Source: Opitutus sp. GAS368 (lineage in GTDB: Bacteria > Verrucomicrobiota > Verrucomicrobiia > Opitutales > UBA953). From it: a stretch of DNA of 36,149 bases. The DNA lies in contig CAMBGQ010000001.1 in the NCBI GenBank assembly GCA_945866215.1, positions 1-36,149 on the forward strand, given 5' to 3'. The position numbers and the translations under genes were made by a program. How positions within the stretch are numbered: position 1 is the stretch's first letter; each line of letters opens with the position of its first letter. Of this stretch, positions 1 through 8,974 are shown in pieces. The notes beneath the pieces are model-generated. The model searched no databases and was not told where the DNA came from. It was given only the letters and a program-made list of their open reading frames with translations.

Positions 1-515
1 TGGTCCGAAAGGGCGGCGGTCGGTTCGTCCATCAGGATGACGTCAGCCTGGCGCCCGAGCGCCTTGGCGATCTCGACCACTTGAGTCTGAGCCACGGTCA
101 GCGTGCGCATCAGGCGGGTCGGACTGATATCAGATTCAAGTTCGCCCAATAGTTCTTTGGCGCGCGCCAGCTGGGCGGGTCGATCAATGAGTCCTAAGCC
201 GGAGCAAGGCTCGGTACCGAGGGTAATATTCTCCGCTACCGTCAGATTAGGGATGGGCATCAGTTCCTGATGGATCATCGCGATGCCCGCGACCAAGGCA
301 TCGTGTGGCGAGGTGAACTCGGCAGTGCGTTCGCGCCATTCCACCTGTCCGCCGTCGGGGCGATAGAGTCCGGCGAGGATCTTCATCAACGTCGACTTGC
401 CGGCGCCGTTCTCACCCATCAAGGCGTGCACTTCGCCTGGCAAGAAGTCGATCGACGTCGGATGTAAGACGGTGAGCCCTCCGAAATCCTTGCTTAGTTC
501 GAGGGCTCGGAGCAT
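1..515 (-). CDS. Sugar ABC transporter ATP-binding protein, RbsA/MglA type (3' end cut by window edge)
   Basis: About 171 residues from the N-terminus are visible; the rest lies beyond base 1. I translated this frame by hand from the ATG at 513-515. Walker A is GENGAGKST (about residues 33-41), followed by the Q-loop stretch MIHQELMPIPNLTVAENI, a signature-like LTVAQTQVVEIAKAL and Walker B/D-loop MDEPTAALSD. That wording (HQEL, DEPTAALS) is typical of the carbohydrate-uptake CUT2 ATPases such as RbsA, MglA and XylG, which normally carry two ATPase domains in about 500 residues. It would energise uptake of a monosaccharide at the inner membrane; the substrate cannot be told from this half. The start lies 8 bp after the stop of the DUF6428-type gene, so the two are probably co-transcribed. 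The permease and binding protein should lie to the left of the window. Confidence 0.9.
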   Translation of the reverse strand, partial: MLRALELSKDFGGLTVLHPTSIDFLPGEVHALMGENGAGKSTLMKILAGLYRPDGGQVEWRERTAEFTSPHDALVAGIAMIHQELMPIPNLTVAENITLGTEPCSGLGLIDRPAQLARAKELLGELESDISPTRLMRTLTVAQTQVVEIAKALGRQADVILMDEPTAALSD

Positions 516-523
516 GGCGGGAA

Positions 524-1006
524 TCAGCAGCAACCCGAACCGGGCGCGCAGGCTGACTTATCCTCAAGACTAGCGGGGAAGCAGACGTCCTCGGCGAGGC
601 AGGCCGTGTGGCGCATACCGAGGGAAAGGACGACCTGCTTTTCTTCGAGGCGGGTAGCGATGACCGGGAAGACCGAAAGGTAAGGGGATTCGGCTTCGAC
701 CTCGACGGGCAGGTTGATCGAACTGAGCACGCCGGCCCCTTTGGCCAGAATCTGGGCGAACTTCGATGCCGTGATGCGGTGCTCCGTGTCGTCGGCCTGG
801 TAGATCTGGAGACGGCAGCTCGAGTCGGTGCGCAAGGTGCCGCCGCCGTCGACGAACTTCTTATCGACGCGTGCGATCTCCGTCACGTGGACGTGAGGGC
901 TGAGTAGGGTCGTGGTCGGGAGCTCGAAACGTACGATCCGTCCATCCGCCTTATTCAAGGCCTCCACGAGCTGTTGAAGGGAAAGGGGGATGGGGGAGAG
1001 TTTCAT
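524..1006 (-). CDS. DUF6428-type small protein with cysteine-rich tail
   Basis: A 160-residue cytoplasmic-looking protein with no signal peptide or membrane segment. The middle carries HVHVTEIARVDKKFVDGGGT and a later SSCRLQIYQADDTEHRI. The end carries TACLAEDVC and a final GSGCC. From memory this order (an xHxHVTE stretch, then a hydrophilic strand region, then a CLAxDxC and terminal CC tail) matches the DUF6428 family, whose biochemical role is not established. The clustered cysteines near the C-terminus suggest metal or metalloid binding, but this is inference. Its ATG overlaps the stop of the upstream DUF1080 gene by four bases (ATGA, 1003-1006), implying translational coupling, and the ABC ATPase follows after 8 bp. 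No function is assigned. Confidence 0.75.
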   Translation of the reverse strand: MKLSPIPLSLQQLVEALNKADGRIVRFELPTTTLLSPHVHVTEIARVDKKFVDGGGTLRTDSSCRLQIYQADDTEHRITASKFAQILAKGAGVLSSINLPVEVEAESPYLSVFPVIATRLEEKQVVLSLGMRHTACLAEDVCFPASLEDKSACAPGSGCC

Positions 1007-1860
1007 CGAGAGGGAAGGTCTTTGGCCACATCAGCGGGCCAAGCGGACAGCGGACGAATGGCCATACGCCGATACTCGCATTCAGCGGCTTCAGACTGGA
1101 TCTGGAGTTTGCCGGCTTTCAGCGGGACGTCGACCGTTGAACCCTTCTCGCGATAGCGGGAATTCAGGATGACATTGACCGTCTTGCCGTTGAGACGGAA
1201 GACCGCATCGCCGTTGAGGGCGAAGCATTCGATCGTGTTCCATTCACCGAAGGGCTTCTCGTCGTAATTTGTGCCGTGCCAGACTCGCTGGGTGCTCGGT
1301 GTCAGGACGCCCTTCGGGTCATAGACCCGCTTCTTCACTGGGTCGTCCGTACGGATCGGGATGTCGGCGAGCGCACCGGCGAGGGGCCAGTAGTCTCCGA
1401 TGTCGCCTTCCTGAACCTGGAGTTCTTGACTGCGCATCCAGTATTTACCTTGGGCGCCATGTTCGCCGACGCAGAAAATGAGGATACCGTTATCGCGCAC
1501 CGCAGTCAGACGAGGCTCCCAGCGTTTCTCGCCCCAGCGTTGTTCCGTCTTCAGGTGGAAGTTATCGAAGGACGCCAGCGAGCTGAGGGCGCCGAAGACC
1601 TGCCCGGTGATGTGCAGAACGGTCTCGCCGTCGACCTGTCGGGTCGTGATCACCTTGAGCGGATCATTATTGAGACCAAGAACCGGGTCATCCTTCGGCT
1701 TGGCGCCGCGGACGTAACCCGGAAGGTCGTAAGCTCGGTGGACCGGGCCGAGCCATTTCTCCCACTGGGAGAGCTGGGGGTCGAGTAATGGGCGGAAGGA
1801 TGATTCTTGGGCAAGGGCGACGGCGCCGAAGCCAAGCAGGGAGAGGAGGGTGAGTTTCAT
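1003..1860 (-). CDS. Secreted DUF1080 (3-keto-disaccharide hydrolase-like) protein
   Basis: A 285-residue protein with an N-terminal signal peptide (MKLTLLSLLGFGAVALAQ, cleavage probably after AQ). The body has the concanavalin/LamG-like pattern of DUF1080: FDNFHLKTEQRWGEKRW near residue 95, then DNGILIFCVGEHG, WMRSQELQVQEGDIGDYW and a closing GEWNTIECFALNGDAVFRLNGK. Members of this family are abundant in Planctomycetes and Verrucomicrobia; some are described as 3-keto-glycoside hydrolases and others are only carbohydrate-binding. Periplasmic or cell-surface action on sugars is therefore likely, with the exact reaction unknown. It lies 6 bp downstream of the secreted esterase and overlaps the next gene by 4 bp, placing it mid-operon. 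Confidence 0.88.
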   Translation of the reverse strand: MKLTLLSLLGFGAVALAQESSFRPLLDPQLSQWEKWLGPVHRAYDLPGYVRGAKPKDDPVLGLNNDPLKVITTRQVDGETVLHITGQVFGALSSLASFDNFHLKTEQRWGEKRWEPRLTAVRDNGILIFCVGEHGAQGKYWMRSQELQVQEGDIGDYWPLAGALADIPIRTDDPVKKRVYDPKGVLTPSTQRVWHGTNYDEKPFGEWNTIECFALNGDAVFRLNGKTVNVILNSRYREKGSTVDVPLKAGKLQIQSEAAECEYRRMAIRPLSAWPADVAKDLPSR

Positions 1861-1866
1861 AGTTTA

Positions 1867-2802
1867 TTAGCGAATGTCGCGCCAGAGCCAGGTCAGGGCT
1901 TCCGGGAGGAGTTGGGCGCCATGGCGACTGTTGTGGCTGCCTTCGCCCATCACGAACTTGTAGTCGTAACCTTTTGCCTTCCAAGCGTCGGCCATCTTCT
2001 GATTAGCTTCCGGCCAGACTCCGAACTCATTAGTCAGGTCATTCGATCCCTCCTGCGAAAAGATGCGGATGTTCTTCTTCGGTGCGTCCATCACCATCTG
2101 TGGGTAGAGGTTGCCGCCCTTTTCGGCGCCCTTGCTGATGACGCCACGGATATTGGTGAAGCTGCCGATGGTCGTGAAGACCTTACTGAAAGCATCAGGG
2201 CGATGCCACGCGGCGTTGAAGGCGCAGATGCCGCCGGAAGAAGCACCGGCGATGGCCCGACGGGCGGGGTCCTTGGAGAACTTGACCCCTTTCGTTTCCG
2301 CGAGAGGAATCATCTCCTCGAGCAGGAACTTTACATAGAGATCGGTGACGCTATCGTATTCGAAGGAGCGGTTGGATTTACCGAGCGCCTTGCCCTTCTT
2401 GTCCTTGCCGTTCGGATTCTTCGGGTCGGGCGTAAAGCCGGGGGCGATGAAGAGAGCAATGGTCACCGGCATCTTGCCCTGAGCGATCAGGTTGTCGAAG
2501 ACGACGGGCACACGCCAGGCGCCGGTGCGGGAGGCGTAGCCAGGTCCATCCTGGAAGACCATCAGCGCGGCTTCCTTGGAAGGGTCATATTTGGACGGGA
2601 TGTAGAGGGCCCACTTACGGCCGTAGCCGGGGAAGGTCTTCGAGTCGGCGAGTTCATACTCGGTGACCGTGCCCTTCGGCACGCCGGCCTTCTCTTGGGA
2701 GTTTGGGCCGAGCACGTACTGGGAATCGTAGTCGGGTTTCTTGGGTTCAGCTGCCAGCAAGCCGATGGCCAGCAGGCAGGGGAGGAGGCGGAGGAGGGTC
2801 AT
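1867..2802 (-). CDS. Secreted alpha/beta-hydrolase esterase (Fes/CE1-like)
   Basis: 311 residues from the ATG at 2800-2802. An upstream in-frame TTG at 2815-2817 would add five residues, but the ATG gives a clean signal peptide ([20 protein letters not shown]). The fold is that of enterochelin-esterase/feruloyl-esterase-like hydrolases. It shows [13 protein letters not shown], then an oxyanion-region MVFQDGPGY, then a nucleophile elbow G-A-S-S-G (Ser188) inside [15 protein letters not shown]. An acidic candidate sits at Asp256 and a C-terminal His at His290 (GSHNSRHG). Such enzymes often remove ester groups from plant polysaccharides, or hydrolyse siderophores. Its neighbours (DUF1080, sugar ABC ATPase) favour the carbohydrate role, but the MFS_3-type exporter beside it leaves the siderophore alternative open. 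Confidence 0.87.
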   Translation of the reverse strand: MTLLRLLPCLLAIGLLAAEPKKPDYDSQYVLGPNSQEKAGVPKGTVTEYELADSKTFPGYGRKWALYIPSKYDPSKEAALMVFQDGPGYASRTGAWRVPVVFDNLIAQGKMPVTIALFIAPGFTPDPKNPNGKDKKGKALGKSNRSFEYDSVTDLYVKFLLEEMIPLAETKGVKFSKDPARRAIAGASSGGICAFNAAWHRPDAFSKVFTTIGSFTNIRGVISKGAEKGGNLYPQMVMDAPKKNIRIFSQEGSNDLTNEFGVWPEANQKMADAWKAKGYDYKFVMGEGSHNSRHGAQLLPEALTWLWRDIR

Positions 2803-2857
2803 GAGGGGGTCGGGCAAATATGAAACCCGCCGCCCAGCCGATACAAGCCCAAGCCGG

Positions 2858-4168
2858 TCAGTTCGTCGGCTCGCCCCCGACTTTTTTCAGGCGCCAGAGC
2901 TCGGGGAAGCGCCAATGAGTCAGCCCCATCACCCCGAAGGTCGCGAGGCCGCCGAAGACCACCGAATTGACCGTACCCAGCAGGCGGGCGGCGAGGCCGG
3001 ATTCCGCCATGCCCAGTTCGTTGGAGCAACCGATGAAGACCGCGGTAACCGCCGAGACCCGGCCCATCATCTCTGGTGGCACGCTCGTCTGCAGGATGGT
3101 TTGGCGGATGATCACGTTGACGGCGTCGGCCGCGCCGGCGAAGAACAGGAAAAGCACGGAAAACAGGAAGGCCGCAGTCGGCCCGAGACCAAGGGCTTCC
3201 GCCAAGGTGATGGATAAGGCGAAACCGATGGTGCTCAGCCCGAAGACCGCAAACGAGGCATACAGGGCAGGGCCGGCATGGGAGAGCGGCGGCCGGATGA
3301 TCAAATAGAGCGACATCAGCACGGCACCGATGGAGGAGGCCGCTCGCAGTAGGCCGAAGCCCAGGGCGCCGACTTGGAGCATGTCCGCGAAGATTGGCAG
3401 CATGGCGACGGCCCCGCCGAGCAGGACCGCGAAGAGGTCCATCGTGAAGGCTCCCAGCATGACGCGCTTCCGCAGCATGAAGTCGATGCCTTGGCGGAGG
3501 CTCGCGAAAATCGGTTCGGGGTGGCGGGTCTGCAGTGTCTGCGTGGTCCGCAGGGCAAACGTCAGCGCCAACGAGCCGGCGAAGCAGGCCGTCATCGCCG
3601 CATAGGCCACGTTTTCCGGGTGGGCCAGGCCGTTCCAGTCCCCGAGCCAGACCATCAGCCCGGAGAGTCCGGGCCCGAGGACGCAGGCGAGCTCGAAGAG
3701 CGTATTGCGCCAGCGCACGCCATCGGGAATCAGTTCGCGCGGGAGAATCTCGGCGATGAGCGCCTGTCGAGCGGTGGTCAGGAAACTGCGGGCGAGGCCA
3801 CCGAGCATGATAATACCGTAAATCACCGTCAGCTTGGCCCATCGTGCGGTCAGGAATTCTGGGACGAAGAGCAAGAGACCCAGCACGAACATCGCGGCCA
3901 GCGCCGCCAAGGCGATGCGTCGGCGGTTACGGGTGTCGGCGACATGGCCGGCGAAGAGCACCGTGCTCACAAAGGGGATCACTTCGGCAAGCCCAATGGC
4001 CCCGAGGGCCAGCGCGGCGTTGGCTCCATCGTCCTTTGTCAGCCGGTAGACCTGCCAGGCGACCGCGACGTTCTGGATTTGAACGGCCAACGTCCCGAGC
4101 ACAGTCGAAGCCAGGTAGAAGCGGAACGCGCGCGAGGAAACAGCGGAAGCGAGCGTCGACGAGGGCAT
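2858..4168 (-). CDS. MFS transporter, EntS-like (MFS_3 family)
   Basis: A 436-residue polytopic inner-membrane protein with about 10-12 hydrophobic segments. The N-terminal region [30 protein letters not shown], the loop [14 protein letters not shown] between TM2 and TM3 and the later [30 protein letters not shown] are hallmarks of the MFS_3 group that includes the enterobactin exporter EntS. Members export small molecules by proton antiport; the substrate is not deducible here. The ATG at 4166-4168 follows the DUF1501 stop by 29 bp, and the esterase follows after about 55 bp, so it sits inside the minus-strand directon. An EntS-like exporter beside a Fes-like esterase recalls a siderophore pair, but no siderophore synthesis gene is present in the window. 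Confidence 0.88.
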   Translation of the reverse strand: MPSSTLASAVSSRAFRFYLASTVLGTLAVQIQNVAVAWQVYRLTKDDGANAALALGAIGLAEVIPFVSTVLFAGHVADTRNRRRIALAALAAMFVLGLLLFVPEFLTARWAKLTVIYGIIMLGGLARSFLTTARQALIAEILPRELIPDGVRWRNTLFELACVLGPGLSGLMVWLGDWNGLAHPENVAYAAMTACFAGSLALTFALRTTQTLQTRHPEPIFASLRQGIDFMLRKRVMLGAFTMDLFAVLLGGAVAMLPIFADMLQVGALGFGLLRAASSIGAVLMSLYLIIRPPLSHAGPALYASFAVFGLSTIGFALSITLAEALGLGPTAAFLFSVLFLFFAGAADAVNVIIRQTILQTSVPPEMMGRVSAVTAVFIGCSNELGMAESGLAARLLGTVNSVVFGGLATFGVMGLTHWRFPELWRLKKVGGEPTN

Positions 4169-4197
4169 CCCCGATATCTCTGATGGATAGGCCGACC

Positions 4198-5634
4198 CTA
4201 GGCAATCACCGCTTTGACTACATGCCCGGCGACATCGGTCAGACGGTAATAACGCCCCTGAAACTTGAAGACCTGCTGCTCATGGTCAACGCCGAGGAGG
4301 TGCTGCATGGTCGCGTGGATATCATGCACGTGGACCGGGTCCTTGACGATGTTGTAGCCGAACTCATCGGTCTCGCCGTAAGTCTGGCCGCCTTTCACGC
4401 CGCCGCCGGCCATCCAGAGGCTGAAGCAGCGTGGGTGGTGGTCGCGCCCGTAGCTTTCCTTGGTGATCCTGCCTTGGCTGTAAGCCGTGCGGCCGAATTC
4501 TCCGCCCCAGATGACGAGCGTATCTTCGAGCAGACCGCGTTGCTTGAGGTCTTTGATGAGGGCCGCTGAGGCCTGGTCGGTCTGCTGGCACTGGCGCTTG
4601 ATGCCGGCGGGTAGGCCGCCGTGCTGGTCCCAGCCCTGGTGAAAGAGCTGCACGAAGCGGACGCCTTTTTCGATGAGCCGCCGGGCTTGCAGGCAGTTCG
4701 CGGCGAAGGAGCCGGGCGTCTTCACGCTCTCGCCATACATCGCGAGCGTGGCAGGGGATTCCTTCGAGAGATCGGCGACTTCCGGCACGCTCGTCTGCAT
4801 GCGGTAGGCCATTTCAGCTTGGGCGAGGCGGGCATCGACCTCCGGGTCGAGTTCAACACTTTTTTGATCTGAGTTGAGTTTGCCAAGGGCGTCGAGCATG
4901 CCGCGGCGGGCGTGCGGAGAGACGCCTTCGGGATTCGTGAGATAGAGAACGGGTTCCTTGCCGGCCTTGAACTGCACGCCCTGATGTTCTGAAGGCAGGA
5001 AGCCTGAACCCCAGAGTCGAGAGTAGAGCGGCTGATCCTTGGTGGCGTCCTGCGACACCAGAACGATGAAGGAGGGCAGATTTTCGTTCATGCTGCCGAG
5101 TCCGTATGACATCCACGCGCCCATCGAAGGACGGCCCGCGACTTGGTTGCCAGAGCAGAAGAAAGTGATGGCGGGGTCATGGTTGATGGCCTCCGTGTGC
5201 ATCGAGCGGATGACACACACATCGTCGGCGACCTCGCCGACATGGCGCATGAGGTCGCTGTAGTGCACTCCGCTTTTACCGTACTGCTTGAAATCGACGA
5301 ACGAGCCAGCGATCGGGAGCGTCGCCTGGTAGCCGCTCATGCCGGTGAGGCGCTGGCCTTGGCGGACGGAATCCGGTAATGGCTTCGTATGCATCGTGCG
5401 CAGGAGCGGCTTTGGATCGAGCGTCTCGAGGTGAGAGGGTCCTCCTGCTTGGAAGAGATAGATGACCCGCTTAGCTTTGGCCGGGAAGTGGGTACCCTTC
5501 GGCAGGGTCGCGGCTTGGGCGTTGCCGACGATACCGCGCATGGCCAGGGCACCGAGACCGAGGGCGGAGGCACCGAGGAAGTGCCGCCGTGTGTGCTGCA
5601 TCAGGCTATCGTAACTGGGCTTGGTCGGGTGCAT
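4198..5634 (-). CDS. DUF1501 domain-containing protein with Tat signal
   Basis: 478 residues. The N-terminus has a twin-arginine signal (TRRHFLGASALGLGALAM, arginines 16-17) predicting export to the periplasm in folded form. The rest is a full DUF1501 domain, a branch of the alkaline-phosphatase/sulfatase fold: RVIYLFQAGGPSHLETLDPK after the signal, then WGGEFGRT, GRDHHPRCFSLWMAGGG and the closing VKGGQTYGETDEFGYN. DUF1501 proteins are greatly expanded in Planctomycetes and Verrucomicrobia and almost always sit directly after a DUF1549/DUF1553 gene, as here with a 2-bp gap. Their reaction is unproven. The ATG at 5632-5634 keeps that tight spacing; an alternative ATG at 5599-5601 would give a more usual short Tat leader. 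Confidence 0.92.
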   Translation of the reverse strand: MHPTKPSYDSLMQHTRRHFLGASALGLGALAMRGIVGNAQAATLPKGTHFPAKAKRVIYLFQAGGPSHLETLDPKPLLRTMHTKPLPDSVRQGQRLTGMSGYQATLPIAGSFVDFKQYGKSGVHYSDLMRHVGEVADDVCVIRSMHTEAINHDPAITFFCSGNQVAGRPSMGAWMSYGLGSMNENLPSFIVLVSQDATKDQPLYSRLWGSGFLPSEHQGVQFKAGKEPVLYLTNPEGVSPHARRGMLDALGKLNSDQKSVELDPEVDARLAQAEMAYRMQTSVPEVADLSKESPATLAMYGESVKTPGSFAANCLQARRLIEKGVRFVQLFHQGWDQHGGLPAGIKRQCQQTDQASAALIKDLKQRGLLEDTLVIWGGEFGRTAYSQGRITKESYGRDHHPRCFSLWMAGGGVKGGQTYGETDEFGYNIVKDPVHVHDIHATMQHLLGVDHEQQVFKFQGRYYRLTDVAGHVVKAVIA

Positions 5635-5636
5635 GA

Positions 5637-8600
5637 TTAACGGGAGGTGACGGCGGCATCGCTCGCCAGGATGGTTGAGCAGACGAGGGTGAGTGCGGCC
5701 AAGGAGGGATCGGCCGGCATCTTCGGAATGACCGCTGGCGGCACGGGGGCGGGTTGTTTCTTGGCCTTCGGATCCGACTTCACCACGGGCGGCGGAGGCG
5801 GCGGTGCTGCGAATTGCGGCGGATCGGCTTTCTGGTTCGCGTAGAGTTCCTTGAGGGCAGCCAGTTCCGCCGGGCGAGGATCGCGGGTGCAGATGGCGCG
5901 GAAAGCAGCGACGATCTGCTCAGTCGGTTCGGCAGAGGCTTTGCTAACCTTGACGGCTAGGCTCTTAGCGGCCTCCACGAAGCCGGGATTGTTTAAGAGC
6001 ACTAACGCTTGGAGAGGCGTATTCGTATTAAGCCGTTTTGGCTGGCAGATTTCCCGGGACCCGGCGTCGAAGATCAGCATCTCGTCGGGGGGCGCCGTGC
6101 GCTTGCGGTGCGTGTAGATGGTGCGTCGATTGGCGGTTTCCGGGACGCTCGCACCGCCGAGGACATTGACGAGGCGACCAGAGGCGACCAGGGCTTGGTC
6201 GCGGACCATCTCGGCGGTGAGGCGGAGAATCGGTCCGCGAGCGAGATATTTGTTGGCAGGATCTTTCTCCCGAGCCGCGGCCGTCGGGGTTGACGATTGG
6301 CGGAAGGTGCTGCTCAGGACGAACCGGCGGAGCATCGCCTTGGTGTCCCAGCCGCTGTGGACGAAGTCGACCGCCAGCGTATCGAGAAGTTCCGGATGGG
6401 TCGGCAGATCGCCCTGCATGCCAAGGTTTTCACTTGAGGCGATCAGACCGGCCCCAAAGACCTGCGCCCAGAGTCGGTTGATAATCACGCGTGACGTCAA
6501 AGGATGCTGCGGGTCTGTGAGCCAGCGGGCGAGCCCCAGACGATTGCGCGGTAGCTGGGTATCCCAGGGGTGAACGGCCACGGGAACGCCGGGCTCGCAC
6601 GGCTTGGTCAGTTCAGGCTTATCATATTCCCCGCGCGTGAGGAGGTAGGTCTTGGGGGCGAGCGACGAATGCTCCATCGCAAAGAAAGCTGGCGCGGAAT
6701 CCTCATGGGTGGCCAAGGCGCGTTGCGCCTGTTGCAGATTGCTCCAGGCCGTCGCATAAGTGGGGTCTTGTCGAAGTTTGGCGTGCTCGGCCAGCACAGG
6801 TGAAGGGAGAGTCTGGGCGTCGAGACCATGCAGCACCGCCACTTCAGCCGCCGTGAGCGAGGTGCGCCAAAGCTGGATCTCGTCGAGCGAACCGTTGCGG
6901 AATCCCGCGTCGCGCGAGCGGGAGCCGATCTCCAGCGCATTGTCGCGCGGTTTGGCGTGGAGCGTGTCGCGGACAACGGAGGTTTTGGTGAGTTTGCCGT
7001 CGAGGTAGACACGCAGGCCAGAGGCTTTCGAAGAACCATCGTAGGTGACGGTCACGCGCTGCCAGGCGCCGACGGGGAGCGGATCCGCCGTCTCAATAGA
7101 AGCCGCGCTGTTGGGCCAGAGGTGAATCATGCTCCAGCGGAGCTTGCCTTGGTTGATGAGGAGTTCGACGCCCGAGGCATCGCCGTCACCGGTGTAGAAG
7201 CCCGTGGCATGTAGCACGGTGGCGCGGGCGTTCTTCTCGCCGAGGCGCAGGTGGGCCGAGAACGTGAAGGCATCGAAGCGACCGAGTTGTTTGAACTCAG
7301 GAAGGATGAACCCGGCATCCCCGTCGAATTTCACGCCCTGACCTACGACCGCCGGCGTTAGCTGGAGGTCTTCGGGCGTACCCCGCCGCTCGAACTTGGC
7401 AGGCTTGCCTTCGGCGAGGCTATCATCAACGCCGGTCTTAGTGAAGGCCTCAAGGGGGAAGTGGGCGAGCGGTGCGGGCACCTTGACGTCGGGCTTGCCT
7501 TGATATTCCGACTTGGTCGCGACGAGGGCCATTTCCGCGGCCGTCACGGCGGCCCGGAGTTCGCCTTCCTTTTTCCTTTCGTTATCGGACTTATAAAGAC
7601 GCACGAACGGCGGCGGCACCTCGCCATGGAAAGACAGAAGTCCGTTCTCGTTTTGGTCGCCGAACATCGCAGCCATCGAGAAGTAGTCACGCTGCGAAAT
7701 CGGGTCGTACTTATGGTCGTGGCAACGGGCGCACTCCATCGTTAGGCCCATGAAACCATAGCCGGCGGTCATCACACGATCGTTGATTCCGTCTTGCCGG
7801 AACTCCTCGGCGATAGAGCCTCCCTCGAACGTCATGCGGTGCAGGCGGCTATAGGCTGTCGCCACACGTTGGTCTTGCGTAGGATTCGGCAAGAGATCGC
7901 CGGCGAGCTGTTCGGTCAGGAACTGGTCGTAGGGCTTGTTGTCATTGAAGGCCTTGAGCACCCAATCGCGCCACGGCCAGGCGAACATCGCCTTGTCTCC
8001 CGTGTAGCCCCAGGTATCGGCGTAGCGAGAGAGATCTAGCCAGCCGATGGCCAGGTGCTCGCCGAAACGAGGGGAGGCAAGCATCGCATCGACGCGCTTC
8101 ACGTAGGCCTTGGCGGAGGTGTCGGCGAGGAAGTCGGATAGTTCTGCGGCGGTGGGAGGGAGGCCTGTCAATGCGAAGGAAGCGCGGCGGAGCAGGGTAG
8201 TGCGATCGGCTTCGCTAGACATACGAAGGCCAGCTTGGGCGGCTTTGGCGGCGACGAAGGTATCGAGGGGGTCCTTGCCCCAGCGCGCGTCGGCGACCTG
8301 AGGTGTCGCCTGCGCCCGTGGGCTGACGAAGGCCCAGTGCGGATCATACTTGGCTCCTTGCTTGATCCAGCGGGTTAAAATATCTTTCTCTGTGGCGGAA
8401 AGCGGACGATGTAATTCTGGGGGCGGCATGATCTCATCCGGGTCATCGCTGCCGATTCGATGGAACATTGCGCTCTTCGCGAGGTCGCCTGGGACGATGG
8501 CCACGTCTCCACTCTTGAGTTTTTTCGTCGCCCCGGCGAACTCATCAAGCCGGAGCCCAGCCTTGCGTCCTTTGTCAGCATCGGGCCCGTGGCAACCGTA

Positions 8601-8714
8601 GCAACGATCGGAGAGAATCGGCCGGACCTCGCGATTGAAGTCCACCGGTGTGTCTGCGGACCAAGCCAAGGCGCCCCCCAGAATGGAGAAAAGGACAAAT
8701 GCCGAGGAGCGCAT
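5637..8714 (-). CDS. Secreted PSCyt1 / DUF1549 / LamG / DUF1553 (PSD1) protein
   Basis: 1025 residues with an N-terminal signal peptide ending near SADTP. Domains in order: a planctomycete cytochrome C (PSCyt1) domain with a haem-binding CYGCH (residues 38-42); DUF1549 from about 145 to 350, with MECARCHDHKYDPI near its end; a LamG/concanavalin-like insert around 420-620 (DAFTFSAHLRLGEKNARA, LEIGSRSRDAGFRNGSLDEI); and DUF1553 around 700-930 (NRLGLARWLTDPQHPLTSRV, FRQSS, LNTNTPLQALVLLNNP). A proline/lysine-rich linker near residues 960-995 precedes the last helix. It is probably a periplasmic haem protein acting with the DUF1501 partner encoded 2 bp downstream. Proteins of this type are linked to polysaccharide use in PVC bacteria, but the chemistry is unknown. 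It is the first gene of the directon. Confidence 0.93.
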   Translation of the reverse strand: MRSSAFVLFSILGGALAWSADTPVDFNREVRPILSDRCYGCHGPDADKGRKAGLRLDEFAGATKKLKSGDVAIVPGDLAKSAMFHRIGSDDPDEIMPPPELHRPLSATEKDILTRWIKQGAKYDPHWAFVSPRAQATPQVADARWGKDPLDTFVAAKAAQAGLRMSSEADRTTLLRRASFALTGLPPTAAELSDFLADTSAKAYVKRVDAMLASPRFGEHLAIGWLDLSRYADTWGYTGDKAMFAWPWRDWVLKAFNDNKPYDQFLTEQLAGDLLPNPTQDQRVATAYSRLHRMTFEGGSIAEEFRQDGINDRVMTAGYGFMGLTMECARCHDHKYDPISQRDYFSMAAMFGDQNENGLLSFHGEVPPPFVRLYKSDNERKKEGELRAAVTAAEMALVATKSEYQGKPDVKVPAPLAHFPLEAFTKTGVDDSLAEGKPAKFERRGTPEDLQLTPAVVGQGVKFDGDAGFILPEFKQLGRFDAFTFSAHLRLGEKNARATVLHATGFYTGDGDASGVELLINQGKLRWSMIHLWPNSAASIETADPLPVGAWQRVTVTYDGSSKASGLRVYLDGKLTKTSVVRDTLHAKPRDNALEIGSRSRDAGFRNGSLDEIQLWRTSLTAAEVAVLHGLDAQTLPSPVLAEHAKLRQDPTYATAWSNLQQAQRALATHEDSAPAFFAMEHSSLAPKTYLLTRGEYDKPELTKPCEPGVPVAVHPWDTQLPRNRLGLARWLTDPQHPLTSRVIINRLWAQVFGAGLIASSENLGMQGDLPTHPELLDTLAVDFVHSGWDTKAMLRRFVLSSTFRQSSTPTAAAREKDPANKYLARGPILRLTAEMVRDQALVASGRLVNVLGGASVPETANRRTIYTHRKRTAPPDEMLIFDAGSREICQPKRLNTNTPLQALVLLNNPGFVEAAKSLAVKVSKASAEPTEQIVAAFRAICTRDPRPAELAALKELYANQKADPPQFAAPPPPPPVVKSDPKAKKQPAPVPPAVIPKMPADPSLAALTLVCSTILASDAAVTSR

Positions 8715-8733
8715 GAGAGTGTTACAACTAACA

Positions 8734-8751
8734 ACAGGAACCTGTTCCTGT
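8734..8751. promoter_or_regulatory. Perfect 18-bp palindrome upstream of the DUF1549/DUF1553 gene
   Basis: ACAGGAAC, a 2-bp spacer CT, then GTTCCTGT: both 8-bp arms match exactly. It sits 20-37 bp upstream of the ATG at 8714, in the 287-bp divergent region shared with glmM. This is where an operator overlapping the promoter would be expected. The order GGAAC-GTTCC differs from the TGTTC-N4-GAACA motif described for Verrucomicrobia LexA, so a LexA site is not favoured. A leader hairpin is also possible. Confidence 0.5.
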
Positions 8752-8915
8752 CCAACGACCTTTAGTTAATAGGGAGAAAATCTCATCTCATTTCCTTTCA
8801 TAACGCCCCTCACAGTTTCGCGACTGAGTCCATTCGCTCGCTCGCTTTCTTTCGGTCGTTTGTATCCGTGAACGAAGGGCCAATCAGATGAGTATGAGTC
8901 ATGAAGCCTGTTTTT

Positions 8916-8932
8916 ATGATTGAGTTAATCAT
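8916..8932. promoter_or_regulatory. Inverted repeat in AT-rich region upstream of glmM
   Basis: ATGATT, spacer GAGTT, then AATCAT: 6-bp perfect arms. A second copy of the right-hand element, CAATCAT, lies at 8956-8962. The surrounding 8880-8970 stretch is clearly more AT-rich than the rest of the window and probably carries promoter and binding sites for the divergent genes. No confident -35/-10 pair could be set. Confidence 0.3.
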
Positions 8933-8974
8933 ATCACTCATATAAGGAGTATTTCAATCATTTACACTTGCGGT

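Noticed and set aside
1807-2823. A 338-codon open frame antisense to the esterase gene.
   Set aside because: Same cause as other shadows; the minus-strand esterase has a signal peptide and catalytic motif, whereas this frame has neither.
2799-3842. A 347-codon frame on the same strand as the MFS gene but in another phase.
   Set aside because: Arginine/proline-rich out-of-frame translation of a well-supported transporter gene.
1867-4168. Esterase plus EntS-like exporter as a siderophore operon.
   Set aside because: No siderophore synthesis gene, TonB receptor or iron-regulated site is visible; neighbours point to carbohydrates.
8821-8870. CGCT triplicate and GACTGAGTC in the divergent region, considered as a repeat or site.
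   Set aside because: Too short and imperfect to support any function.
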